A stretch of DNA of 64,000 nucleotides from NCBI RefSeq assembly GCF_002153425.1, contig NZ_KZ119600.1, forward strand, positions 2,345,920 through 2,409,919, written 5' to 3'. Made by a program: the position numbers and the translations under genes. Within the stretch, counting starts at the first letter, position 1. Each line of letters opens with the position of its first letter. This DNA is from Litchfieldia alkalitelluris (GTDB lineage Bacteria; Bacillota; Bacilli; Bacillales; Salisediminibacteriaceae). The notes under the pieces are model-generated. The model was not told where the DNA came from, did no database searches, and worked only from the letters and a program-made list of their open reading frames with translations. Of this stretch, positions 1 through 7,218 are shown piece after piece.

Positions 1-557
<557 letters not shown>

Positions 558-646
558 AAACTATTTTTAAAACTTCTGTAAGTCTTATCAATCCAATATG
601 TTATCTAGTTTTGAGAGGACAATTTATTTTGTTTTATCTCAATCCA

Positions 647-762
647 GTCCAGTGACGATAGCGGAGAGGTCACACCCGTTCCCATGCCGAACACGGTAGT
701 TAAGCTCTCCAGCGCCGATGATAGTTGGGGTTTACCCCTGTGAAAGTAGGACGTTGCTGGGC
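647..762 (+). rRNA. 5S ribosomal RNA
   Basis: A full-length 5S rRNA of 116 nt. The core CACACCCGTTCCCATGCCGA and the CCGAACACGG segment are intact. The 5' end GTCCAGTGAC pairs with the 3' end GTTGCTGGGC to form helix I, which fixes both ends. It follows the 23S gene by about 90 bases and is followed at once by a terminator. Confidence 0.95.
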
Positions 763-769
763 AGATAAA

Positions 770-798
770 GACATTCTCAATAGAGGGTGTTTTTTTTT
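770..798 (+). terminator. rho-independent terminator of the rRNA operon
   Basis: GACATTCTC pairs with GAGGGTGTT across the loop AATA, with G-U pairs, and is followed by a run of nine T. It closes the rRNA operon directly after 5S. The bases after the T run (GTGTTTTATA) recur downstream of the group II intron, which matters for defining that intron. Confidence 0.9.
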
Positions 799-970
799 GT
801 GTTTTATACACCGAAAGGTGTATATATATGAAATGGAAATTTGTAAACGAGGGAATTGAGGAGCAAGAAGGTCGAGGAAACAAGGGAGAGAGACTCGGAA
901 TGGGCTAAGCCCATGAGAATCGATCGAGTGCAGTTGACGAAGAGATTCGTAGGTCATCGATTCCCGCAGT

Positions 971-1044
971 CCGAACACGGTATTTAAGCTCCAGCGCCGA
1001 TGATAGTTGGGGTTCACCCCTGTGAAAGTAGGACGTTGCTGGGC
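971..1044 (+). pseudogene. truncated 5S rRNA copy
   Basis: This is a second copy of the 3' two-thirds of the 5S gene, starting at CCGAACACGG and running to GCTGGGC. Against the intact copy it has a G to T change (TAGTT to TATTT), loss of CT in GCTCTCC, and a T to C change in the GGGTTTACC segment. The 5' third of 5S is missing. In its place is an unrelated stretch (about 800-970) that contains a small hairpin ATGGGCT/AGCCCAT. Helix I of 5S therefore cannot form, and the copy is presumably non-functional as 5S rRNA. It keeps its own downstream terminator. Confidence 0.85.
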
Positions 1045-1051
1045 AGATAAA

Positions 1052-1080
1052 GACATTCTCAATAGAGAGTGTCTTTTTTT
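1052..1080 (+). terminator. terminator behind the truncated 5S; group II intron target
   Basis: GACATTCTC pairs with GAGAGTGTC around AATA and is followed by seven T. It is a slightly better-paired duplicate of the terminator at 770. The group II intron begins at the base right after the T run, which is the normal insertion preference of class IIC introns. Confidence 0.9.
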
Positions 1081-1572
1081 GTTCGCCCAGCATGGGCGAA
1101 CTCTAATGGGTGAAAGTCCCAAGTACGACCTTGTAGCGGTAAGTACACAGCTAAAAGCAAGGGTGTCCACGGTGACGTGGAATCTGAAGGAAGCTCGAGG
1201 CAAACCTCCGGTCTGACGAACAGAAATCATATAGGAGGCAACGTATGAGGACAAGACTGCAAAAGAAGTTAAAATCCAATAGCTACAATTATCATACGGT
1301 GTATATATGGCAGATAGGTGGAGGGAAAGAGTTCGCACCTTAGCTGGGGAGATCTCACTTGTCTACACCAAAACCTTGTAGTGATACAAGGCTGGATAGT
1401 GAGAAGTCAGCAGAAGCCGTAGTAGTGAAGATAGCTAACGAAAGTTAGAAGGAGCGAAGGGCTGAACAATTTTATCGTTATAGAACTCTCGATTGGAAGA
1501 GGAAATAGACCACTGGCATAAAAGCGGAAAAGTGGATACCGACTTTACGAGACAGAAAGGAAATAACAAAGC

Positions 1573-2856
1573 ATGTATGAAAGAAAGCTACTCGACAGAA
1601 TTTTGGACAGAGACAATCTCAATAGGGCATTCAAACAGGTGAAAAAGAACAAAGGTGCAGCTGGTGTAGATGGAATGACTGTTGAAGAATTAGGGGGTTA
1701 TATGGCGTTAAATAAAGAGGAACTCATTTCTCAAATTCGCCAAAGAAAATATCAACCTTCCCCCGTATTAAGAGTGGAAATCCCTAAACCGAATGGAGGG
1801 GTTAGACTCTTAGGTATACCGACGGTCAAGGATAGGGTAATCCAACAAGCGCTAGCACAAATTCTCACACCTATATTTGATAAGAAGTTTAGTGAATATA
1901 GCTACGGATTTAGGCCTAAGCGATATGCCGAGATGGCTATTTTACAAACTTTAGAATATTTAAATGATGGTCATGACTGGATTGTGGATATAGACTTAGA
2001 ACGTTTCTTTGACACGGTGAATCATGATAGGCTGATAAATCTTGTATCAAGAACAGTCGATGATGGTGATGTCATTTCACTCATTCGCAAATTCTTAGTA
2101 AGTGGTGTGCAAATCGAGGAAGATTACAAAGAAACAGTTATAGGAACTCCGCAAGGAGGAAACTTATCTCCACTACTTAGTAACATCATGCTTAACGAAT
2201 TGGATATGGAACTTGAAAATCGCGGACTCCGCTTTGTTAGATATGCCGATGATTGCATTATCATGGTGAAAAGCGAGATGGCAGCGAAACGAGTAATGAG
2301 GTCAGTAACGAAGTTCATTAATGAAAAGTTAGGCTTGATCGTCAATACTACAAAGACCAAAGTCACAAGACCAAATGATCCTTCAATGAAGTTCTTAGGA
2401 TTTGGCTTCTTCAAAGATTATCAAATGGGCATATACAAAGCGAAACCACACCAAAAGTCGGTAGAAAACTTCAAGTATAAACTAAAACAATTAACAAGAA
2501 AGAATTGGAGTATCGATACGAAGTATCAGGTTGAACGCATCAACCAAGTGATAAGAGGGTGGATTAATTACTTCAAGATTGGATATATGAAAAAGTTGTT
2601 AGGTGGAATAGACTCTCATACAAGAGTCAGACTGCGAATGTGCATCTGGAAGAAGTGGAAAACAGCTAAAAATCGCAGGAAAAACTTAATTAAATTGGGA
2701 ATGAACAAATATAATGCCTACAAATATAGCCATACAAGTAAAGGGGTAACCCGTACAGCCTACTCTTGGATACTTACTACAACGATAACGAATAAGAGAT
2801 TAGCCAAATTCGGACTAATCTCTTGTGTAGAACATTACAACAAAATACATGCTTAG
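1573..2856 (+). CDS. ltrA: group II intron reverse transcriptase/maturase (LtrA family, class C)
   Basis: A 427-residue intron-encoded protein, the usual length for class IIC. The N-terminal part (about 1-60) has the RT-0/RT-1 region with KNKGAAGVDGMT. The RT domain runs to about residue 275 and has the YADD active site at residues 224-227 and TPQGGNLSPLLSN just before it. The X/maturase domain follows with the INQVIRGWINYFKIG motif. There is no HNH endonuclease domain, as expected for class C. The protein promotes splicing of its own intron and copies it into new terminator sites. The reading frame is intact and lies in domain IV, with the start at ATG 1573 behind AGAAAGGAAAT. Confidence 0.96.
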   Translation: MYERKLLDRILDRDNLNRAFKQVKKNKGAAGVDGMTVEELGGYMALNKEELISQIRQRKYQPSPVLRVEIPKPNGGVRLLGIPTVKDRVIQQALAQILTPIFDKKFSEYSYGFRPKRYAEMAILQTLEYLNDGHDWIVDIDLERFFDTVNHDRLINLVSRTVDDGDVISLIRKFLVSGVQIEEDYKETVIGTPQGGNLSPLLSNIMLNELDMELENRGLRFVRYADDCIIMVKSEMAAKRVMRSVTKFINEKLGLIVNTTKTKVTRPNDPSMKFLGFGFFKDYQMGIYKAKPHQKSVENFKYKLKQLTRKNWSIDTKYQVERINQVIRGWINYFKIGYMKKLLGGIDSHTRVRLRMCIWKKWKTAKNRRKNLIKLGMNKYNAYKYSHTSKGVTRTAYSWILTTTITNKRLAKFGLISCVEHYNKIHA

Positions 2857-2867
2857 TATAAAATTGA

Positions 2868-2899
2868 ACCGCCGTATACGGATCCGTACGTACGGTGGT
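2868..2899 (+). other. group II intron domain V
   Basis: ACCGCCGTA pairs with TACGGTGGT and encloses TACGGATCCGTACG, giving the compact catalytic hairpin of a group II intron. It starts 11 bases after the reverse transcriptase stop codon. Domain VI follows, with the stem GATAATCA/TGATTATC, and leads to the 3' splice site at 2943. The catalytic core looks complete. Confidence 0.85.
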
Positions 2900-2970
2900 G
2901 TGAGAGGTCGGATAATCAACTAATGATTATCCTCCTACTCGATGTGTTTTATATGATGTGATGATTTTTT

Positions 2971-3163
2971 GTGTAAATTACTCGCTTTCACTTAAGGTAT
3001 TAGTGCGACATCCACTCATTCATCGTAGTGTCTTCTTTGTCGCGGGCGGCTGGTAAGCCTTTGATCCTGCAGGAACGAGTGCTACTTCGTCGACTATGCA
3101 GCGGGTTGCACTACAAGGTTTTACTCGTAGAGGAAGAGACAGGTTTACCTTACGCAAAAATTA
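2971..3163 (-). repeat. dispersed repeat family R1, copy A
   Basis: About 190 bases that match, in reverse complement, the repeat at about 37865-38140. Shared blocks are CTCTTCCTCTRCGAG, CTCGTTCCTGCRGGAT, CAGCCGCCCGCG, AAGAAGACACT, ATGTCGCACT and GTGAAAGCGA. Copies or fragments also occur at 21395, 27511 and 50176, with a short one near 15385. There is no coding potential. This copy lies just downstream of the intron, so little of the 265 bases between intron and tandem repeats is unexplained. Confidence 0.8.
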
Positions 3164-3208
3164 CTGTTATAAGTAAAATTACAAATAGACTTTAATAGAG
3201 CTAAATAA

Positions 3209-3688
3209 ATGAAGACTGAAACCTATGATAAATCTAATTTGAGTCCTCATTTTACAAGAATGGGGACTGAAACTCATGAGAACTCAAATTTGAGTCCGCA
3301 TTTTACAAGAATGAGGACTGAAACTCATGAGAACTCAAATTTGAGTCCGCATTTTACAAGAATGAGGACTGAAACTTATAAGAATTCAAATTTGAGTCCG
3401 CATTTTCCAAGAATGGGGACTGAAACCCATGAGAACACAGATTTGAGTCTTCATTTTCCAAAAATGGAGACTGAACTCCATAAGAAACCAAATTTGAGTC
3501 TTCATTTTCCAAGAATGAAGACTGAAACCCATGAGAAATCAGATTTGAGTCTTAATTTTACAAGAATGAGGACTGAAACTCATGAGAACTCAGATTTGAG
3601 TCCGCATTTTCCAAGAATGAAGACTGAAACCTATGATAAATCTAATTTGAGTACTCATTTTACAAGAATGGGGACTGAAACTCATGAG
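3209..3688 (+). repeat. 51-bp tandem repeat array (9 full units plus a part)
   Basis: Units begin at 3209, 3260, 3311, 3362, 3413, 3464, 3515, 3566 and 3617, and a partial tenth begins at 3668. Each unit starts ATGARGACTGAAAC. Most contain a dyad: in units 2 and 3 it is the perfect 14-bp palindrome ACTCAAATTTGAGT. A second, weaker dyad CATTTT..AAGAATG lies at the unit border. Because 51 is divisible by three, one frame stays open across the array. Units differ by scattered substitutions but never by an indel. Confidence 0.97.
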
Positions 3689-3763
3689 TGGTTAGTAGCG
3701 TGTTTACTTCAGGGTGCAAACAAGCCATTTGCAAGCAATATCACATACGATTTCACAAATTAG
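3209..3763 (+). CDS. possible repeat protein encoded by the 51-bp array (doubtful)
   Basis: Read in frame, the array gives a 184-residue product made of nine 17-residue units of the form MRTETHENSNLSPHFTR, then about 28 unrelated residues. The open frame could simply follow from a 51-bp unit without stop codons. There is no Shine-Dalgarno sequence before ATG 3209 (upstream is AGAGCTAAATAA), no signal peptide and no recognisable domain. Variation falls at several codon positions and keeps K/R/G at position 2 and D/S/E-type residues in the middle. That could mean either weak selection on protein or drift. I would treat it as non-coding until expression is shown. Confidence 0.25.
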   Translation: MKTETYDKSNLSPHFTRMGTETHENSNLSPHFTRMRTETHENSNLSPHFTRMRTETYKNSNLSPHFPRMGTETHENTDLSLHFPKMETELHKKPNLSLHFPRMKTETHEKSDLSLNFTRMRTETHENSDLSPHFPRMKTETYDKSNLSTHFTRMGTETHEWLVACLLQGANKPFASNITYDFTN

Positions 3764-3867
3764 GATATATACAGATTTATTTACTCTTGAAAACTAAAAA
3801 GTAGTAAAGTTGTCCGATCTTTATCATATTGTACTAGTAAAGGGTAACGAAATTTTCTCTACTTTTG

Positions 3868-3902
3868 AAAGGAGGGAATTCCCGTATAGGGAGTAGTACA
3901 TG
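3868..3902 (+). promoter_or_regulatory. ribosome-binding site separated from the start codon by a hairpin
   Basis: A strong AAAGGAGG at 3868-3875 lies 24 bases before ATG 3900, which is too far for normal use. Between them ATTCCC (3878-3883) pairs with GGGAGT (3889-3894) around GTATA. If the hairpin forms, the effective spacing falls to about seven bases. The 3' arm GGGAG could itself act as a weaker site when unfolded, so the hairpin may also switch between two sites. The next gene has the same arrangement. Confidence 0.55.
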
Positions 3903-4847
3903 TTTAGGCAGAAAAAAAAGTGGAATGTAATCTATTTTTCAAGTCCGAAACAATCAGTTAGACAATTCCCCTTGACAAGACGGTTTATTATCCTTTCTTT
4001 TATCTGTTTATTTGCTACTGTGGCCTCAATAGCCGGGTATATTAATTCTAGTTTTGAAGAAAGAGAGCTAAAACAACTCCAATTATATAAAGAGATTGAA
4101 TTGAAGGAAAAAGAGGTTGAAAAAGCCAATATCGAAATCCAACAAGCTTCTCAGGAAAATCAAACATTACAGGAAGAAATATTAAATGTTCAGCAAACAA
4201 TTGAAGAATTTAAAGAGTTTGAAAAACATTTAAATGATCTCGAATTAGAACTAGAAGTTCCATCTGACTTAAATAATAGTGAGGGAAGTGGTGGACTAGC
4301 ATTTCCACACGCTTATGATGAAGTACAAGATATATCTACACAACTTTTGCAAATGCAAGAGGAATTGCCAGAATTAATTAGTGCATTTGAAAATAGCATA
4401 AATCGCTTACAAGAGTATGAAAGGGAATTACGAAAAATACCAACTATTATGCCTACTAAAGAAGGACGAATATCCTCTAACTTTGGGAATCGAATAGACC
4501 CTTTTACACGTTCTAGCTCGTTTCATTCAGGTATTGATATTGCAGCTCCATTAAATACACCTATATTTGCAACAGCTGATGGTAAGGTAACTCAAGCAGG
4601 CTGGGACAATAATTATGGCCAACGTATAGTCATAAGACATAGTGACACATATGAAACTTTATATGCACACTTAAACAGGATAGACGTTAAGGTTGGTGAT
4701 TGGATTGAAAAGGGAGATCAAATAGGTGGAATGGGAACGACTGGAAGAAGTACTGGTGTTCATCTGCATTATGAGATTATAAGAAATGGAGACCATGTTA
4801 ATCCGTATCCTTACATGACATTCCATGAGAATGCAGCTACGGAATAA
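3900..4847 (+). CDS. membrane-anchored M23 (LytM-type) metallopeptidase
   Basis: A 315-residue protein. A short basic cytoplasmic end is followed by one membrane segment (about residues 28-47), then a coiled coil (about 50-115), a linker, and a C-terminal peptidase M23 domain (about 190-305). The zinc and catalytic residues are present: H209 and D213 in FHSGIDIA, and H288 and H290 in VHLHYE. Proteins of this build cut peptide cross-links of peptidoglycan or activate other cell-wall hydrolases on the outer face of the membrane. It is followed 46 bases later by a bactofilin, a pairing seen in many bacteria where the bactofilin scaffold places the wall hydrolase. The substrate is not known. Start choice is discussed at the hairpin site. 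Confidence 0.92.
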   Translation: MFRQKKKWNVIYFSSPKQSVRQFPLTRRFIILSFICLFATVASIAGYINSSFEERELKQLQLYKEIELKEKEVEKANIEIQQASQENQTLQEEILNVQQTIEEFKEFEKHLNDLELELEVPSDLNNSEGSGGLAFPHAYDEVQDISTQLLQMQEELPELISAFENSINRLQEYERELRKIPTIMPTKEGRISSNFGNRIDPFTRSSSFHSGIDIAAPLNTPIFATADGKVTQAGWDNNYGQRIVIRHSDTYETLYAHLNRIDVKVGDWIEKGDQIGGMGTTGRSTGVHLHYEIIRNGDHVNPYPYMTFHENAATE

Positions 4848-4856
4848 GATATATAT

Positions 4857-4896
4857 AAGGAGGTGTAATTCCAGCAAGTTCGCTGGAATAACTATG
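4857..4896 (+). promoter_or_regulatory. ribosome-binding site with perfect hairpin spacer before the bactofilin start
   Basis: AAGGAGGTG at 4857-4865 is a near-perfect anti-16S match but lies 30 bases before ATG 4894. The interval holds a perfect 8-bp hairpin, ATTCCAGC (4868-4875) and GCTGGAAT (4882-4889), loop AAGTTC. No ATG, GTG or TTG in frame lies nearer to the ribosome-binding site. Folding the hairpin leaves about eight bases between GGAGG and ATG, the optimum. This is inferred from sequence only. Confidence 0.65.
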
Positions 4897-5451
4897 TTTA
4901 CAAAACAAAAAAACGAACGGAAGTTGAATCAAATTTCTACTGTAATTGGAGAAGAAACGATAGTAGAGGGTAGGATTCATATTGAATCCAGTATAAGAGT
5001 TGATGGTAAGGTCTATGGTGAGATTAGAAGTGCAGGGGACATAACAATTGGAAAAGAAGGACATGTTGAGAAAGCAGTGTCAGCTCGTAATTTATTTCTT
5101 GCCGGATCTTTAAAGGGCAATGCAAAAATTGATAACAAAATTCACATATATGATACTGGTCATCTAGATGGAATTGCTGAAATGGAAACAATTATTATTG
5201 ATGAAAAGGGCCATTTCCAAGGCAAAAGTATCATGAAAAATACTCAAAAAGTTAAAGCAAATGTGATAGAGATAGAAAAAGATGCAGGTAGAGAGAAAAA
5301 GGAAAATCAATTTTTGAAAGAAAAACATAAAGATAACCATCATGAAAACGATAAAGAAAAATTAAAAGATATTGTCAAAGACTATTCATATGAAAAAGGA
5401 AGTAAAAAGGAAGTCGAGGTTATTAAGAATTATCAAGATCATTCTATGTAA
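4894..5451 (+). CDS. bactofilin (polymer-forming cytoskeletal protein)
   Basis: A 185-residue protein with a bactofilin (DUF583) core at about residues 15-115. It shows the repeating beta-helix pattern VEGRIHIESSIRVDGKVYGE and then GDITIGKEGHVEK and LFLAGSLKGNA. The C-terminal third (about 125-185) is a charged Lys/Glu-rich tail, longer than in the minimal family. Bactofilins self-assemble without nucleotide into filaments on the inner membrane face and act as scaffolds, often for peptidoglycan enzymes. The upstream M23 peptidase is the obvious partner. The start MFTKQKNERK was chosen because all upstream in-frame codons overlap the strong ribosome-binding site and its hairpin. Confidence 0.9.
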   Translation: MFTKQKNERKLNQISTVIGEETIVEGRIHIESSIRVDGKVYGEIRSAGDITIGKEGHVEKAVSARNLFLAGSLKGNAKIDNKIHIYDTGHLDGIAEMETIIIDEKGHFQGKSIMKNTQKVKANVIEIEKDAGREKKENQFLKEKHKDNHHENDKEKLKDIVKDYSYEKGSKKEVEVIKNYQDHSM

Positions 5452-5473
5452 ATTAGCTAAACCAAGTAAGTAT

Positions 5474-5522
5474 ACAGATTTAAGTTTGGTAATTCAGATT
5501 ATCCAATCTTAAATCTGTTTTT
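5474..5522 (+). terminator. terminator after the bactofilin gene
   Basis: ACAGATTTAAG (5474-5484) pairs perfectly with CTTAAATCTGT (5508-5518) and is followed by T-rich sequence. It ends the M23-bactofilin operon. Confidence 0.75.
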
Positions 5523-5631
5523 AATGTGATGTATTAAATAAGATAACTTTCCTATCCAATGTATTGTTTCCAATGACATATAACATCATATTAATGTTCG
5601 TTTACAATACTTTAGGAAAAGGTGATCTAAA

Positions 5632-5883
5632 TTGGATAAAACATTAGGATATTTAAGGGAATCGCTCTCTAATCATATCGAATACGATGAGGTCTCAAGA
5701 CAGATTTATGAAAAACTGGAGTCAAACGATTATAAAGGAGAAGGGGAATTTGTGAAAGATCTAAACACAGAAGAAACTGAAGTTTTAAACAAAATAATTA
5801 AAGATGAAATTGAATACGCGAAAGAGGAATTAGATGATAAACGTGCATTAGAATTAAATGAAGTGTATGAGCTTTTATTTTAA
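5632..5883 (+). CDS. csgA: sporulation-specific small protein, CsgA family
   Basis: An 83-residue acidic protein that begins MDKTLGYLRESLSNHIEYDE and ends LNEVYELLF, as in the Bacillus sigma-G-dependent spore protein CsgA, which is about the same length. No enzymatic domain is present and the molecular role is not known; in Bacillus subtilis the gene is expressed in the forespore. The start is TTG 5632, eight bases behind AAAGGTGAT. A second spore protein gene follows 63 bases downstream, which supports a forespore-expressed pair. Confidence 0.8.
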   Translation: MDKTLGYLRESLSNHIEYDEVSRQIYEKLESNDYKGEGEFVKDLNTEETEVLNKIIKDEIEYAKEELDDKRALELNEVYELLF

Positions 5884-5946
5884 GGACTTCTATCTCCACA
5901 TAAGAAAGGTATGGCTGGAAACATTATAGTGTAGGAGGTGAGATTA

Positions 5947-6099
5947 GTGGGTAAACAAAGGAGTACGAGAAGTCAAAATAGTAAAGTACCAGGTGCAAGA
6001 AGTGTGAACCCAATGGGGCAGTCACCAGGGGAGGAGCATGCTGGGGAAGTATATAGTCAAGGGCAAGAATCTGCTAAAAAAAGTAACACAAAAAGGTAA
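5947..6099 (+). CDS. sspL: small acid-soluble spore protein, SspL-like
   Basis: A 50-residue basic peptide starting at GTG 5947, preceded by GTAGGAGGTGAG at a good distance. The last eight residues, AKKSNTKR, are identical to the C-terminus I recall for SspL of Bacillus subtilis. The middle (NPMGQSPGEEHAGEVYSQ) also resembles the NPQG..E pattern of that family. The N-terminal MGKQRSTRSQNSKVPGARS is longer than in B. subtilis SspL (42 residues). Minor SASPs of this group accumulate in the forespore and their function is largely unknown. It forms a tight pair with csgA and ends at a shared terminator. Confidence 0.75.
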   Translation: MGKQRSTRSQNSKVPGARSVNPMGQSPGEEHAGEVYSQGQESAKKSNTKR

Positions 6100-6110
6100 A
6101 ACTAATAAGA

Positions 6111-6145
6111 AGGCTACTACACTCCTATCAATTTTGTAGTAGCCT
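6111..6145. terminator. bidirectional terminator between sspL and the TerC-family gene
   Basis: AGGCTACTACA pairs perfectly with TGTAGTAGCCT (11 bp, 13-base loop). It lies between two convergent stop codons, 12 bases after sspL and 3 bases from the end of the opposite gene, so it probably serves both. Confidence 0.75.
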
Positions 6146-6148
6146 AAG

Positions 6149-6808
6149 TTAAGCACGCACAATTTTATTGTTTATGATCCATGATCGCATTCCATTAATA
6201 AATATTATTCCTCCAACAGTAATTGATAACCAATTGTTCGTATCAATAGAAGATACTGCATTGTTTAATGATTCTACATATTGAATAATGAAAACATCAG
6301 TCAATATACTTTTTACTCCTGTAAAAGCAATGAATGATGCCGCTATTATATAAATCCATGGAAAGAAACTAATTAATTTAAATATTAAAGTTGAAAATAT
6401 GAAGAGAACTAATAAACTACAAGCTATCCCAATTAAGATAATTAGATAAGTTTCTGATATGTCTGCAATTAATACAATACCATCAAATGATAAAAACAGG
6501 TCTAATAAAATGACTGCTCCAAATACTTTAAAAATGGACGGTAACTGTCTATCAAAATCAATTTGTTTCGTCGACATATTTATCGCAATGATCAATATGA
6601 TTGTACCAATTAATATATCAATACCAGGCAGGTTATTAAGGCTATGTACAAAAGAGATATAGACTGTTCTGTTTATTGCCAAAATTGAACATAAGAACAT
6701 TGCAATATATAAAGTAGGTTTACGTTTTAATATATATAAATAGATGATTATATTATCTAAATCGGTCAGTAGGCTAATAAAAAAAACTTTTAGTAATTCA
6801 AATATCAT
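6149..6808 (-). CDS. TerC-family integral membrane protein (probable metal exporter)
   Basis: A 219-residue protein with about seven membrane segments. The two family signature acidic motifs are visible: LLTDLDNIIIYLYI near residue 15 and LLDLFLSFDGIVLIA near residue 108. In Bacillus the TerC relatives YceF and YkoY (MeeF/MeeY) export manganese and help load secreted enzymes. YjbE is another member. Which one this matches cannot be settled here. ATG 6808 (MIFELLKVFF) was preferred over the two upstream ATG codons because AGGATGATG then sits at a workable distance. There is no yybP-ykoY riboswitch in the short upstream region that I can recognise. Confidence 0.8.
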   Translation of the reverse strand: MIFELLKVFFISLLTDLDNIIIYLYILKRKPTLYIAMFLCSILAINRTVYISFVHSLNNLPGIDILIGTIILIIAINMSTKQIDFDRQLPSIFKVFGAVILLDLFLSFDGIVLIADISETYLIILIGIACSLLVLFIFSTLIFKLISFFPWIYIIAASFIAFTGVKSILTDVFIIQYVESLNNAVSSIDTNNWLSITVGGIIFINGMRSWIINNKIVRA

Positions 6809-7045
6809 ACACATCATCCTATTATTATTGTCTTATATATGGATATGCTTAAATACAGATAACTTGTCTAAATTATTTATTGATTAATACCTGTGTACTA
6901 AACCTCATTTCATACTTTTATGTTACAATATGTACTCAGGTGTAATTATTTCCACTAACACCTAATCATTCCTTAATCCCATTATGGAACTCAAAATTAT
7001 GATATTAAGGCTAGATGCTAAAATTAATAAAATTGCCTTAAAATA

Positions 7046-7076
7046 GTGACAATTTTAATTCTTTTTGAGTTATGAT
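7046..7076 (+). promoter_or_regulatory. possible promoter, now separated from the aminotransferase gene by the IS
   Basis: GTGACA (7046-7051) and TATGAT (7071-7076) with a 19-base spacer resemble a sigma-A promoter. It lies about 20 bases before the left end of the insertion element. The empty-site reconstruction puts it upstream of the ribosome-binding site of the aminotransferase gene. The rest of 6809-7045 is AT-rich with no gene that I can see. Confidence 0.35.
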
Positions 7077-7218
7077 GAAAAATAACAAGTAATCAATAGG
7101 AGCATTCCTGTAATAAAGAAATTTGAGGTTTGAAACAAAAAGAGCCCCTTGGTATGATACGAGGTGTCCGAAGCTGCAGCGCAAGGACCCTGAATTAGAT
7201 ACCCAAGGAGGACTCAAA

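Larger units (their letters stand above)
1081..2943 (+). mobile_element. group IIC intron with encoded reverse transcriptase
   Basis: A complete group II intron of about 1,863 bases. It starts GTTCGCCCAGCATGGGCGAA, a variant of the usual GTGCG start, and ends CCTCCTACTCGAT after domains V and VI. The ends are confirmed independently: the sequence after the intron (GTGTTTTATAT) matches the sequence that follows the T run of the first 5S terminator (GTGTTTTATAC), so removing 1081-2943 restores a copy of that junction. The position just behind a rho-independent terminator, the short RT without an endonuclease domain and the domain V sequence all point to bacterial class C. It probably moves by retrohoming to terminator motifs. 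An intact-looking ORF and intact domain V suggest it may still be active. Confidence 0.93.

Noticed and set aside
3209-3688. Reading the 51-bp tandem repeats as a CRISPR array
   Set aside because: There are no unique spacers; the whole 51-bp unit repeats without variable inserts, and no cas genes are present.
5555-5600. A sigma-G type promoter before csgA
   Set aside because: Candidate -35 and -10 motifs (TGTATT and CATATTA) are too far apart, so no promoter was called although forespore expression is expected.
7123-7218. Longer N-terminus of the IS transposase (33 extra residues)
   Set aside because: The AAGGAGG site just before ATG 7219 lies within this extension, and the DEDD domain begins normally from the shorter start.
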